Assembly: GCF_016056295.1 (NCBI RefSeq)
Contig: NZ_JAECZB010000008.1
Coordinates: 41,089 to 105,088, forward strand
Source of the DNA: Atlanticothrix silvestris CENA357
GTDB taxonomy: Bacteria > Cyanobacteriota > Cyanobacteriia > Cyanobacteriales > Nostocaceae
Length of the DNA: 64,000 nt
Direction of reading: 5' to 3'
Shown here: positions 45,143-54,800 of the stretch, in pieces
Layout: every line of letters begins with the position of its first letter
Numbering within the stretch: the first letter of the stretch is position 1
Notes under the pieces: model-generated
Database searches by the model: none
What the model was told of the DNA's origin: nothing
The model's input: the letters and a program-made list of their open reading frames with translations, nothing else
Position numbers and translations under genes: made by a program

Positions 45143-45242
45143 ACAGCCAAACTTAGCTCTTGCAAGATTGTCTAATCGCCTGTGCTGGTTTTTGTATGCG
45201 ATCGCTTTTAGCCAAAAATATCAAATTATACTAGTAGCTAGT
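45107..45242. repeat. Right copy of segmental repeat
   Basis: It starts inside the 3' end of the retropepsin-like gene and extends 100 bp past its stop. It matches the blocks at 44184-44232 and 44306-44376 with roughly 90% identity by eye. Confidence 0.75.
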
Positions 45243-45286
45243 TACGCTGTATTGATATTAAAGCGATAGTATCAAAACTTTCTGGT

Positions 45287-45820
45287 ATGAAATTAAACAT
45301 CCGTGATGGTTTTCACTTAACCAGTATTCGTCCTACAGATAAAGCTGCTTACTTGGAACATCTCAAAGACAGAAGTATTTCTGATTTAATTCCTGTGATC
45401 CCTTATCCATATACAGAAGCTGCCGCAGATTGGTGGATACAGCGTCGGCTAGAGTTTTTGAGAGAATCAGGCAAAGAAATATCCTTTGCACTTCGCAACC
45501 CCGAAGGTTATTTGATTGGTTCAATTGGCGCGGATGACTTCAAAGTAGGGAAAGAGCATAAAGCGGAAGTTGGTTATTGGCTATCTCAAGCATATCGTGG
45601 ACAGGGATTAACAACTGACGCACTTCGTGTTTTTATACAATATGCATTTGATAATCTTGAATTAATTCGCCTTACTGCTCATACTCTTGATTTTAATGCC
45701 CCTTCAATGAGAGTTCTAGAAAAAAATAGATTTCAGCTAGAAGGTTGTTTAAGACAACATACAAGAACTAAAAACGGTATATTTAATACGCTTGTGTATG
45801 GTTTGCTTAGAGATGAGTGA
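45287..45820 (+). CDS. GNAT family N-acetyltransferase (RimJ/RimL type)
   Basis: A 177-residue acetyltransferase. Seen: ISFALRNPEGYLIGSIGADDF, VGYWLSQAYRGQGLTTDALRVFIQYAFD with the acetyl-CoA pyrophosphate loop (Y-R-G-Q-G-L), and NAPSMRVLEKNRFQLEGCLRQHTRTKNGIFNTLVYGLL, a typical RimJ/RimL C-terminus. Members acetylate ribosomal protein N-termini, other proteins or small molecules such as spermidine; the substrate is not predictable. Length is standard. It stands alone. Confidence 0.88.
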   Translation: MKLNIRDGFHLTSIRPTDKAAYLEHLKDRSISDLIPVIPYPYTEAAADWWIQRRLEFLRESGKEISFALRNPEGYLIGSIGADDFKVGKEHKAEVGYWLSQAYRGQGLTTDALRVFIQYAFDNLELIRLTAHTLDFNAPSMRVLEKNRFQLEGCLRQHTRTKNGIFNTLVYGLLRDE

Positions 45821-45955
45821 CCAATCGATGTAAAGCAAGTTTAGTCTGTACGCAGAAGGAACTAATGACTAACTAAATAATAACTAGCCATTAGCCAATC
45901 TCCGCGCACCTCTGCGCTTACCTTAGCGCCCCTTTGCGTTTAAACTTCCCCTCAA

Positions 45956-47551
<1,596 letters not shown>

Positions 47552-47557
47552 ATTTAT

Positions 47558-47795
47558 TAGTTGTTAGTTGTTAGTTGTTAGTTGTTAGTTGTTAGTTGTC
47601 AGTTGTCAGTTGTTAGTTGTTAGTTGTTAGTTGTGAGCCGAGCCAGTAACGGGTACATAGAGAATTTCCCCCATGAGTAACTGGCGTAAAGTCTACGGCA
47701 TAGCTGTCACCCGGAGGGTCAGCTGCTAATGACCACTGACCACTGACCACTGACCATTGACCACTGACCACTGACTATTGACCACTGACCACTGA
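47558..47795. repeat. Tandem-repeat cassette filling the hupS-hupL gap
   Basis: Left flank: 7-mer tandem units GTTAGTT/GTCAGTT. Core of about 105 bp. Right flank: tandem GACCACT units. The two flanks are imperfect reverse complements, so the cassette can fold into a long hairpin. Nearly the same core recurs at 57171-57349 in the hypF-hypC gap. Short tandem repeats in this intergenic region are known from other Nostoc-type hupSL operons. Confidence 0.9.
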
Positions 47796-48758
<963 letters not shown>

Positions 48759-49211
48759 CAGCTACACGTTTTTTTATTGTTTACCATCCATGATGTAGGT
48801 GGCAATGCTTGTTGAGGCTCACCTATTTTTCATATTTATTTACCAGCATAAAATATTTTTTTATTTAATTATCTTTCGATAAATAAAAATTAATTATTAA
48901 CACATAACTCAAGTCATATTAAGACTAACTTAAAAAATTATGTCTGTTATGTGTGTAACACATTTAAAAAATCAAAAGGTAAATTGTCTTCTATTCTAAC
49001 TCTTAATTTTGGACAAGCTTTACCTGTTTAATTTACTCCTCTTCAAACTCTGGAGTTATTAATAATAATTCGCAATTTTATAGTTAGCAAGTATCAAATT
49101 ACACATTAATATGTGCGTATAAGAAAGCGATCGCCCCCGGACAGGAGTTTGCGATCGCCTTCTCTAAACCCCCACATTAGGAGTCAAACCATCAAATATA
49201 TATCAATTGTT
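48759..49211. promoter_or_regulatory. hupS upstream region with palindromes
   Basis: A 450-bp AT-rich region upstream of hupS. ATGTGT-gta-ACACAT at 48949-48963 is a perfect palindrome with a 3-nt spacer, overlapped by TGTTA-N6-TAACA at 48945-48960. A further CACAT-TAAT-ATGTG lies at 49102-49115. Two HIP1 sites at about 49127-49160 can form a hairpin. No consensus NtcA site (GTA-N8-TAC) was found by eye. Confidence 0.45.
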
Positions 49212-50027
49212 TTAGGATTTCAGTTGTGCAGCTTGTCTAACAACTTGTTCGTCCAAGCCTAAAGCTTGAGCTATCTGCTCAATACTTAAACCCAACGCTA
49301 ATAACTGGGGTATCGTTTCTAACTTACCTTCTTGTCTGCCTTCTTGTCTACCTTCTTGTTTACCTTCTTGTTTACCTTCTGCAAAAACATCTTGATAAAA
49401 TTTAGATTGCCTTAACTCGTTTGCTCCAAACATTTTTCCGATTTCCTCCTGGCTCAACCGTGGCAACTTGTAGATTAATATCGTCTCTATTAATTGTATA
49501 ATTTCCTTCTGTTGAGTGACATCTGCAATTTGGTGCCGGGCATTGCTAGCTATTTCTAAAGCTTTTGTTGGCGCTGTTGATTCAGGTTCAACAATCAGTT
49601 GAACTGTCTGGATGCCAATTGATGATGCCTTAATTGAGCTTAATTCATCTAGATAGACGCGAGTTACTCGTTGTGAGTTGAGTATTTCTGTATATCTTTC
49701 GGTATCTCCAGTATCAACACTACGGCTAGGAAAGATGACTACACCACACCAGTTATTGGTTAATTCAGTTTTGTCAAGATAGTTAAAGATTTCAGTAAAC
49801 AAGCGTGAGTAAAATTTTTTGTCTGATTGAAACTGTACTTCGGCAAAATAGATAGGTAACTCTGTTGCATTTGGCAGAAAGACACCATCGATTCTAAACG
49901 CTAGTTGTTTAACTTCGACTGAGGAAAATTGGTAAGCACTAGCTAGTTGCGGTGGTTGGTTAATTAGTTCAAAGAAAGTGCTGGGGATACTTTGAAAAAT
50001 GCGATAAAAAATACTGTCTGTTTTCAA
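49212..50027 (-). CDS. DUF2887 / Rpn-family putative nuclease
   Basis: A 271-residue PD-(D/E)XK nuclease-like protein, full length for the family: MKTDSIFYRIFQSIPSTFFEL start, catalytic-type FRIDGVF (D47) and YFAEVQFQ (E63, Q65), QRVTRVYLDEL, and the C-terminal LIYKLPRLSQEEIGKMFG. Near the end, tandem 12-bp repeats at about 49335-49385 encode EGKQEGKQEGRQEGRQEGK, a hypervariable charged spacer typical of the group. Rpn relatives are recombination-promoting nucleases; DUF2887 proteins are widespread and multicopy in cyanobacteria, without proven function. It sits between the divergent hup and hyp units. Decayed relatives lie at 40463-40982. Confidence 0.85.
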   Translation of the reverse strand: MKTDSIFYRIFQSIPSTFFELINQPPQLASAYQFSSVEVKQLAFRIDGVFLPNATELPIYFAEVQFQSDKKFYSRLFTEIFNYLDKTELTNNWCGVVIFPSRSVDTGDTERYTEILNSQRVTRVYLDELSSIKASSIGIQTVQLIVEPESTAPTKALEIASNARHQIADVTQQKEIIQLIETILIYKLPRLSQEEIGKMFGANELRQSKFYQDVFAEGKQEGKQEGRQEGRQEGKLETIPQLLALGLSIEQIAQALGLDEQVVRQAAQLKS

Positions 50028-50439
50028 GAGAGCTTATTTTACAGTTGATGAATATATATTTTACACTTCGGTGATCTGTAGCATACCACCAGGAAAAAGA
50101 ATATTTGAATTATGTTAATTGACGATACAAAAAATATTTGAAAAGTATTAGGTGTTTAAAGCTGACATTAATACTGGCAATTTCCCCCTAGAATTTTAGA
50201 AATAGGTTGTTTTATATTAGAAAAATTGATTCATCAAAACGGGACTGGGTGTTGGGAAAACTTTTCTTTGATTCCTAATTTCTAGTGCCTAGTCTCTTCA
50301 TAAAGGGGAATTTTGCCAAAGAGACTCAAAGCCTGCGTAAATCGGTGTAGCCCATGATTTGTTAGATGCGATCGCGTGTCTTTTATCTTTCGTGGGCATT
50401 GACAAATTCAATTTCCCAATTGGCTAGAGTACGGTAGTT
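50028..50439. promoter_or_regulatory. Upstream region of the extended hyp cluster
   Basis: About 410 bases between divergent genes, presumably holding the promoter for the rightward hyp cluster. One HIP1-type site lies near 50369. No clear NtcA or other operator, hairpin or RNA was recognised. Confidence 0.4.
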
Positions 50440-51414
50440 ATGACCCCCAGCATTACAGATTCAGCAGTGAAGGCAGCGATCGCCGCCATTGCATCGGAGT
50501 CAGCTACGACAGCAGAAAAAATCCAAATGCTGATCGAGATGGCACAAGGATTTCAAAAAAAGCCGAAAACTGCCCAAGACTTGCGGAATGCCGTTTCCCT
50601 TTATTACCGGGCTTACGAGTTATGTGGTGAGGAGTATCCCCTGTTAAAAGCCCGCGCCCAGATAGGAATGGCAGGAACGTTACAGACAATTCCGGATGCG
50701 GGGACTCAACTGCTAATGCAAGCGAAAGTAGGTTATGAGGAGGCGTTGCCGACTTTACAAAAATTAGCTTCCTCAGAAGAAGTGGCAGAGGCGCAGATGA
50801 ACTTTGGGTTAGCGTTGCAGTCGCTTGTACCATTCAATTTGGCACGGATAACTGATAGCATCCAAGCTTATCATGAGGCTTTGCGGGTGTTTACCTGGGA
50901 GGATTACCCGCAAGAATACGCGATTTTGTATAACAATATTGCGATCGCTTACCTTTCTATGCCGATGGCATCAGAACGAGAATACTTGCGTCAGGGGTTA
51001 GCTGTACAGTCGTTTGAGGTAGCGCTGAAGCATATTAATTTGATTGATCATCCTAGAGAATATGCGATGTTGCAAAACAACTTGGGTAACGCTTTGCAAT
51101 ATCTAGTAAGTTCCCATCCTGTAGAGAACAATTTGCGGGCGATCGCAGCTTATGATGAGGCGCTAAAAGTGCGTAACCCTAGAGACACACCGTTAGAATA
51201 TGCTAACACAATTTCTAACAAAGCTAACGCCTTATTCAATTTACCCGATAATCTAGAAAAACCAGAAGCTGGCAATTCTAAAAATCTCCTCAAAGCGCAT
51301 ACTTACTATCAACAAGCTTGGGAAATATTTACTCAACACCAACAAATGGAACAAGCAGAAGTAGTATCTCAGGCAATACAAGATGTGGAAGCAGAAATGG
51401 GAATTGGGGAATAG
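50440..51414 (+). CDS. TPR-type protein of the extended hyp operon
   Basis: A 324-residue all-helical protein with tetratricopeptide-like repeats: RNAVSLYYRAYELCGEEYPLLKARAQIGMAGTL, TDSIQAYHEALRVFTWEDYPQEYAILYNNIAIAYL and NLRAIAAYDEALKVRNPRDTPLEYANTISNKANAL. TPR proteins are scaffolds for protein complexes. In Nostoc PCC 7120 five genes between hup and hyp, including one TPR gene, were described as part of an extended hyp operon and proposed to help hydrogenase small-subunit maturation; this appears to be the same TPR protein (by recollection). First gene of the rightward cluster. Confidence 0.8.
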   Translation: MTPSITDSAVKAAIAAIASESATTAEKIQMLIEMAQGFQKKPKTAQDLRNAVSLYYRAYELCGEEYPLLKARAQIGMAGTLQTIPDAGTQLLMQAKVGYEEALPTLQKLASSEEVAEAQMNFGLALQSLVPFNLARITDSIQAYHEALRVFTWEDYPQEYAILYNNIAIAYLSMPMASEREYLRQGLAVQSFEVALKHINLIDHPREYAMLQNNLGNALQYLVSSHPVENNLRAIAAYDEALKVRNPRDTPLEYANTISNKANALFNLPDNLEKPEAGNSKNLLKAHTYYQQAWEIFTQHQQMEQAEVVSQAIQDVEAEMGIGE

Positions 51415-51468
51415 AGAAAAATATTATCTAACTGCTAATCCTCAATTATCAATAAGGAGAAAAATAAC

Positions 51469-51735
51469 ATGAAGGATGTTTTGACCAGTCCCGCTGTCAG
51501 TGATTTTCTCACAAATATGGTGGCTGGTGACTTGAACTTAGTGACAGGATTATTGTGGTTAGTCCTAGCAACAGCTTTATCTATGATTGGCGGTGCAATT
51601 GGCGGCATGATATTAGCTGGTAAAGACATAGGTTATGCTTTCTCAGCAATGTTAGGTGCATTATTTGCTCCGGCTGGTGCAGTTCCAGCCATACTTTTGG
51701 GATTAGCTATATTAACTTTATTACAAAACTATTAG
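51469..51735 (+). CDS. Small membrane protein of the extended hyp operon
   Basis: An 88-residue protein with two hydrophobic helices, LVTGLLWLVLATALSMIGGAIGGMILAG (about 22-50) and AMLGALFAPAGAVPAILLGLAILTLLQ (about 60-86), separated by KDIGYAFS. No named family is recognised. A good Shine-Dalgarno (AAGGAG) lies 10 bp before the ATG. It is followed 8 bp later by another small membrane protein gene, a pair also present upstream of hyp genes in Nostoc PCC 7120 (asr0689/asr0690, by recollection). Function is unknown. Confidence 0.75.
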   Translation: MKDVLTSPAVSDFLTNMVAGDLNLVTGLLWLVLATALSMIGGAIGGMILAGKDIGYAFSAMLGALFAPAGAVPAILLGLAILTLLQNY

Positions 51736-51743
51736 GAGGAATC

Positions 51744-51968
51744 ATGTTGGAAATAGGTTGGTTTTCCGCTAAATTATTTTTTAAAGGGAAATTACTGCGC
51801 GACCCAATGTATTTTGTGCAACAAACTACTATTGGTATTCTTGTAGGTTTGATTTTATTTGTGTCACTAGCACAGGTGGAAATTCCTTTATGTTTACCGA
51901 TAATATTGTCCAGTCTGATAACGGGCATAATTATGCCCTTTCTCCTCAAGGATTTTAAAATGAAGTAA
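51744..51968 (+). CDS. Second small membrane protein of the extended hyp operon
   Basis: A 74-residue protein starting MLEIGWFSAKLFFKGKLLRDPMYFVQQ, then one or two hydrophobic helices (TTIGILVGLILFVSLAQVEIPLCLPIILSSLITGIIMPFLL). A Shine-Dalgarno TAGGAGGA lies 6 bp before the ATG. Together with the preceding gene it may form a two-component membrane module; role in hydrogenase assembly is suggested only by location. Confidence 0.72.
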   Translation: MLEIGWFSAKLFFKGKLLRDPMYFVQQTTIGILVGLILFVSLAQVEIPLCLPIILSSLITGIIMPFLLKDFKMK

Positions 51969-52032
51969 GTCGTTAGTTGTTCATCATTCCCTACGAATTA
52001 TTAACCTTTCATTGATTAATGACTAATAACTA

Positions 52033-52872
52033 ATGGCTAACCTGGAAGAATTAATTCAAGAAATCAATCGTTTTGAGGCAATTATATCTAGCTGGGATGA
52101 AAGCCAGCGGTGTGTAGTAGTAGGACTCAAAAGAGCAATCGAAGCCCTGCATAAAGAAGCATTGGCTCGTTTGATTAAAAATCTGAAACAAGAATCAATG
52201 CCAGCTTTGCGTCATGCTGTTGAAGATGAAATAGTTTATGCAGTACTGCTTTATCATGAATTAGTTAAACCACCAAAGCCGCCTCTTACAGAACGTATTC
52301 AGACTGCCCTTGAAGAAGTTCGTCCAGGTTTACAAAGCCATAATGGAGATGTAGAATTAGTAGCAATTAAACTACCAGATACAATAGAAGTTAAATTAAC
52401 AGGAACTTGCAGCAGTTGTCCTACTTCTAATTTAACTTTATCTCAAGGAATAGAACAAGCAATAAAAAAATATTGTCCCGAAATTATCAAAATAGTTGCT
52501 ATTAACAATAATCTTAATATTGACAACGCTAATTATAATTTAGTCAGCCCATTTTCTTCAACAGTAAATTCGACTTGGTTTAAAGTGGCGACTTTTAATC
52601 AAGTTCCTGAATCTAGTGTATTGGCAGTAAAAGTTGCTAATAAATCACTGCTTTTACATCGTCAAGGTGTGAATATTACCTGTTACCATAATGCTTGCGC
52701 TCATCTGGGATATCCTCTAGAATCAGGTAAAGTTGTAAATGGTATTATCACCTGTCCTGCCCACGGATTTCAGTATAACTTAGATACAGGTGAATGTTTA
52801 ACCGCCCTTAATGTTTCGCTTCAGTCATATCAGGTACAAATTAAGGGCGATAAGATTTTTGTGAAATTATAA
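52033..52872 (+). CDS. NifU C-terminal / Rieske fusion protein
   Basis: A 279-residue protein. The N-terminal ~80 residues are helical. Residues ~85-155 are a NifU C-terminal (Nfu) domain with the Fe-S scaffold motif TGTCSSCPTS (C126, C129). Residues ~180-279 are a Rieske-type 2Fe-2S domain: NITCYHNACAHLGYPL (C222, H224) and GIITCPAHGFQYNLDTGECL (C241, H244). Nfu domains assemble and hand over Fe-S clusters; a Rieske domain transfers electrons. The fusion fits delivery or repair of clusters for HupS. The corresponding gene in PCC 7120 is the NifU-like member of the extended hyp operon (recollection). Confidence 0.9.
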   Translation: MANLEELIQEINRFEAIISSWDESQRCVVVGLKRAIEALHKEALARLIKNLKQESMPALRHAVEDEIVYAVLLYHELVKPPKPPLTERIQTALEEVRPGLQSHNGDVELVAIKLPDTIEVKLTGTCSSCPTSNLTLSQGIEQAIKKYCPEIIKIVAINNNLNIDNANYNLVSPFSSTVNSTWFKVATFNQVPESSVLAVKVANKSLLLHRQGVNITCYHNACAHLGYPLESGKVVNGIITCPAHGFQYNLDTGECLTALNVSLQSYQVQIKGDKIFVKL

Positions 52873-53460
52873 AATCCATGTTGGGCGTAATCCAAATAAG
52901 CTGTGTCCTGGGTTTCCATTAGGGGCATTGGTAGTAAGAACGCAGCAAGGGGAATGTATTGCATCAGGTGCGAACAATAGTTTTGACTTATACCGTTTCT
53001 TTGTGAAGCTGCGCCAAACTCTCTTAAACTCTTAATCTTGGCGTACTTGGCGTACTTGGCGGTTCGTTTTTGATTTCTTATACTAAGTCTGAGATAATTG
53101 GGCGCATCTTCATACAGAATTGGTATTAACAATTGGTTAAACTGTATATTTTGCAACTAATGATGTAAGAAGTCTTTATGATGATAATGATGATTCAATT
53201 ACAGTGCGTTTATCTACGGTAAACTAATTTATAGTTTTTGCCTTCATCACCAAAAGAGTAAAACATATAATTTTACTTACTTGAATAGAACATCCTTTTG
53301 AAACTTGAAACAAAAAAATTGATTGAGCTTTGAAAAGGATGTTCGTTTAAAACTAATTAACATTAACTATAAACTGCTACTATTGATACACATCTATATA
53401 CGCCGATAAGGTTGGATAGTAATTATGGTTTACTTATAATTAATTACTCCCCAACTAAAA
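52873..53460. other. 588-bp spacer inside the hyp cluster
   Basis: No gene was found. It contains a short tandem GGCGTACTT repeat near 53040-53062 and an inverted repeat with 12-bp arms, GAACATCCTTTT at 53288-53299 and AAAAGGATGTTC at 53333-53344, 33 nt apart. It may separate the transcription units or hold an internal promoter for the NHL gene and hypF. Confidence 0.5.
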
Positions 53461-54630
53461 TTGCCACTAGAAAAAACAGTAAATCACCAAAATTTGCTTC
53501 TATCACCTCAAGGTGCAGAAGTAGTTTTAGGCAATATTGAATCGCAAGAATTGGTCACGCCTATAGCACCTAGTCCCACAACAATGTTTGGCCCTCGCGG
53601 AGCTTGTTTACTTTCCGAAACTGGGCAATTATGGGTAACAGATACAGGACATCATCGATTATTAGGATGGCGGAATTTACCTCATCAAGATAGTCAACCA
53701 GCAGATTGGGTAATTGGACAGCCAGACTTTTACCATGAGGGACAAAATGCTAAAGGTAAACCAGGAAGAACAACTGTTAGTGTCCCAACAGGAATTTGTG
53801 CTTGTGGTGCAGGATTAGCAGTAGCAGATGCTTGGAATCATCGCGTTTTAATTTGGCATAATTTACCAACAGATAACAATGTTCCGGCTGATTTGGTATT
53901 AGGACAAGCAAATTTTACTGATAACGAACCAAATAGAGGAACTCAACAAGCATCTGCTCAGACAATGCACTGGCCTTATGGTATTTTCTATCATCAAGGA
54001 CGGCTATTTGTTACCGATACAGGTAATCGTCGGGTATTAATTTGGCAGCAATTACCTACAGAAAATGGTCAACCTGCTGATTTGGTATTAGGACAACCAG
54101 ATATGATATCTCGCAATGAAAATGGCGGTGGTTCTCCCACAGCAGCGAGTATGCGTTGGTGTCACGATATCGCCTTTTGGGGAGATAATTTGGTTGTTGC
54201 AGATGCAGGTAATAACCGCGTAATGATTTGGCAAGGAATGCCTACAGAAAATAATGCCCCGTGTGCGGTAGTGTTAGGACAAAAAAGCTTTGATTGTGTG
54301 GAGATGAATCAAGGAATTTATTTCCCTAATGCTGGTAGTTTAAGTATGCCTTATGGTGTGGGGGTAGCTGGTGATTGGTTAGTAGTTGCAGATACGGCTA
54401 ATTCCCGATTGTTAGGATGGAGGAAGCCAGAATCAGTTTTATCATTGCAAGGTGTAATGGCAGAGGCGTTGGTAGGACAAATAAATTTTCAAAGCAAAGG
54501 TGAAAATCGCAATTTCGGACTACCAACGAGAGAGAGTTTAAATTGGTGCTATGGAGTCAAAATTTGTGGTCAAACTGCGGTAATCGCTGATTCTGGGAAT
54601 AATCGAATATTGCTGTGGCGTTTGAATTAA
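53461..54630 (+). CDS. NHL-repeat protein of the extended hyp operon
   Basis: A 389-residue six-bladed beta-propeller: the blades carry DTGHHRLLGWRNLP, DAWNHRVLIWHNLP, DTGNRRVLIWQQLP, DAGNNRVMIWQGMP, DTANSRLLGWRKP and DSGNNRILLWRL, each after a glycine-rich strand with VLGQ-type turns. There is no signal peptide. The start appears to be TTG at 53461, 7 codons after an in-frame stop, with no ATG for the next 40 codons. It corresponds to the NHL gene just before hypF in Nostoc PCC 7120 (recollection). A protein-interaction scaffold for hydrogenase assembly is inferred. Confidence 0.85.
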   Translation: MPLEKTVNHQNLLLSPQGAEVVLGNIESQELVTPIAPSPTTMFGPRGACLLSETGQLWVTDTGHHRLLGWRNLPHQDSQPADWVIGQPDFYHEGQNAKGKPGRTTVSVPTGICACGAGLAVADAWNHRVLIWHNLPTDNNVPADLVLGQANFTDNEPNRGTQQASAQTMHWPYGIFYHQGRLFVTDTGNRRVLIWQQLPTENGQPADLVLGQPDMISRNENGGGSPTAASMRWCHDIAFWGDNLVVADAGNNRVMIWQGMPTENNAPCAVVLGQKSFDCVEMNQGIYFPNAGSLSMPYGVGVAGDWLVVADTANSRLLGWRKPESVLSLQGVMAEALVGQINFQSKGENRNFGLPTRESLNWCYGVKICGQTAVIADSGNNRILLWRLN

Positions 54631-54800
54631 GGGTGTTGCTGAATCAAGGGATGAAATCTAAAACTCTCTATTTTCTCTGTATTTTTGCGTTTTTGCGTGA
54701 GAGAAACTATTCAAGATTAAAGATAACGAACCACAGAGACTCAGAGAAAACAGAGAATATGAAGAGAAGCAACTTTAATAAATTCGATGCATGATAGCCT

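Noticed and set aside
47558..47795. Possible CRISPR-like array between hupS and hupL
   Set aside because: Units are only 7 bp, contiguous and without unique spacers; they are short tandem repeats.
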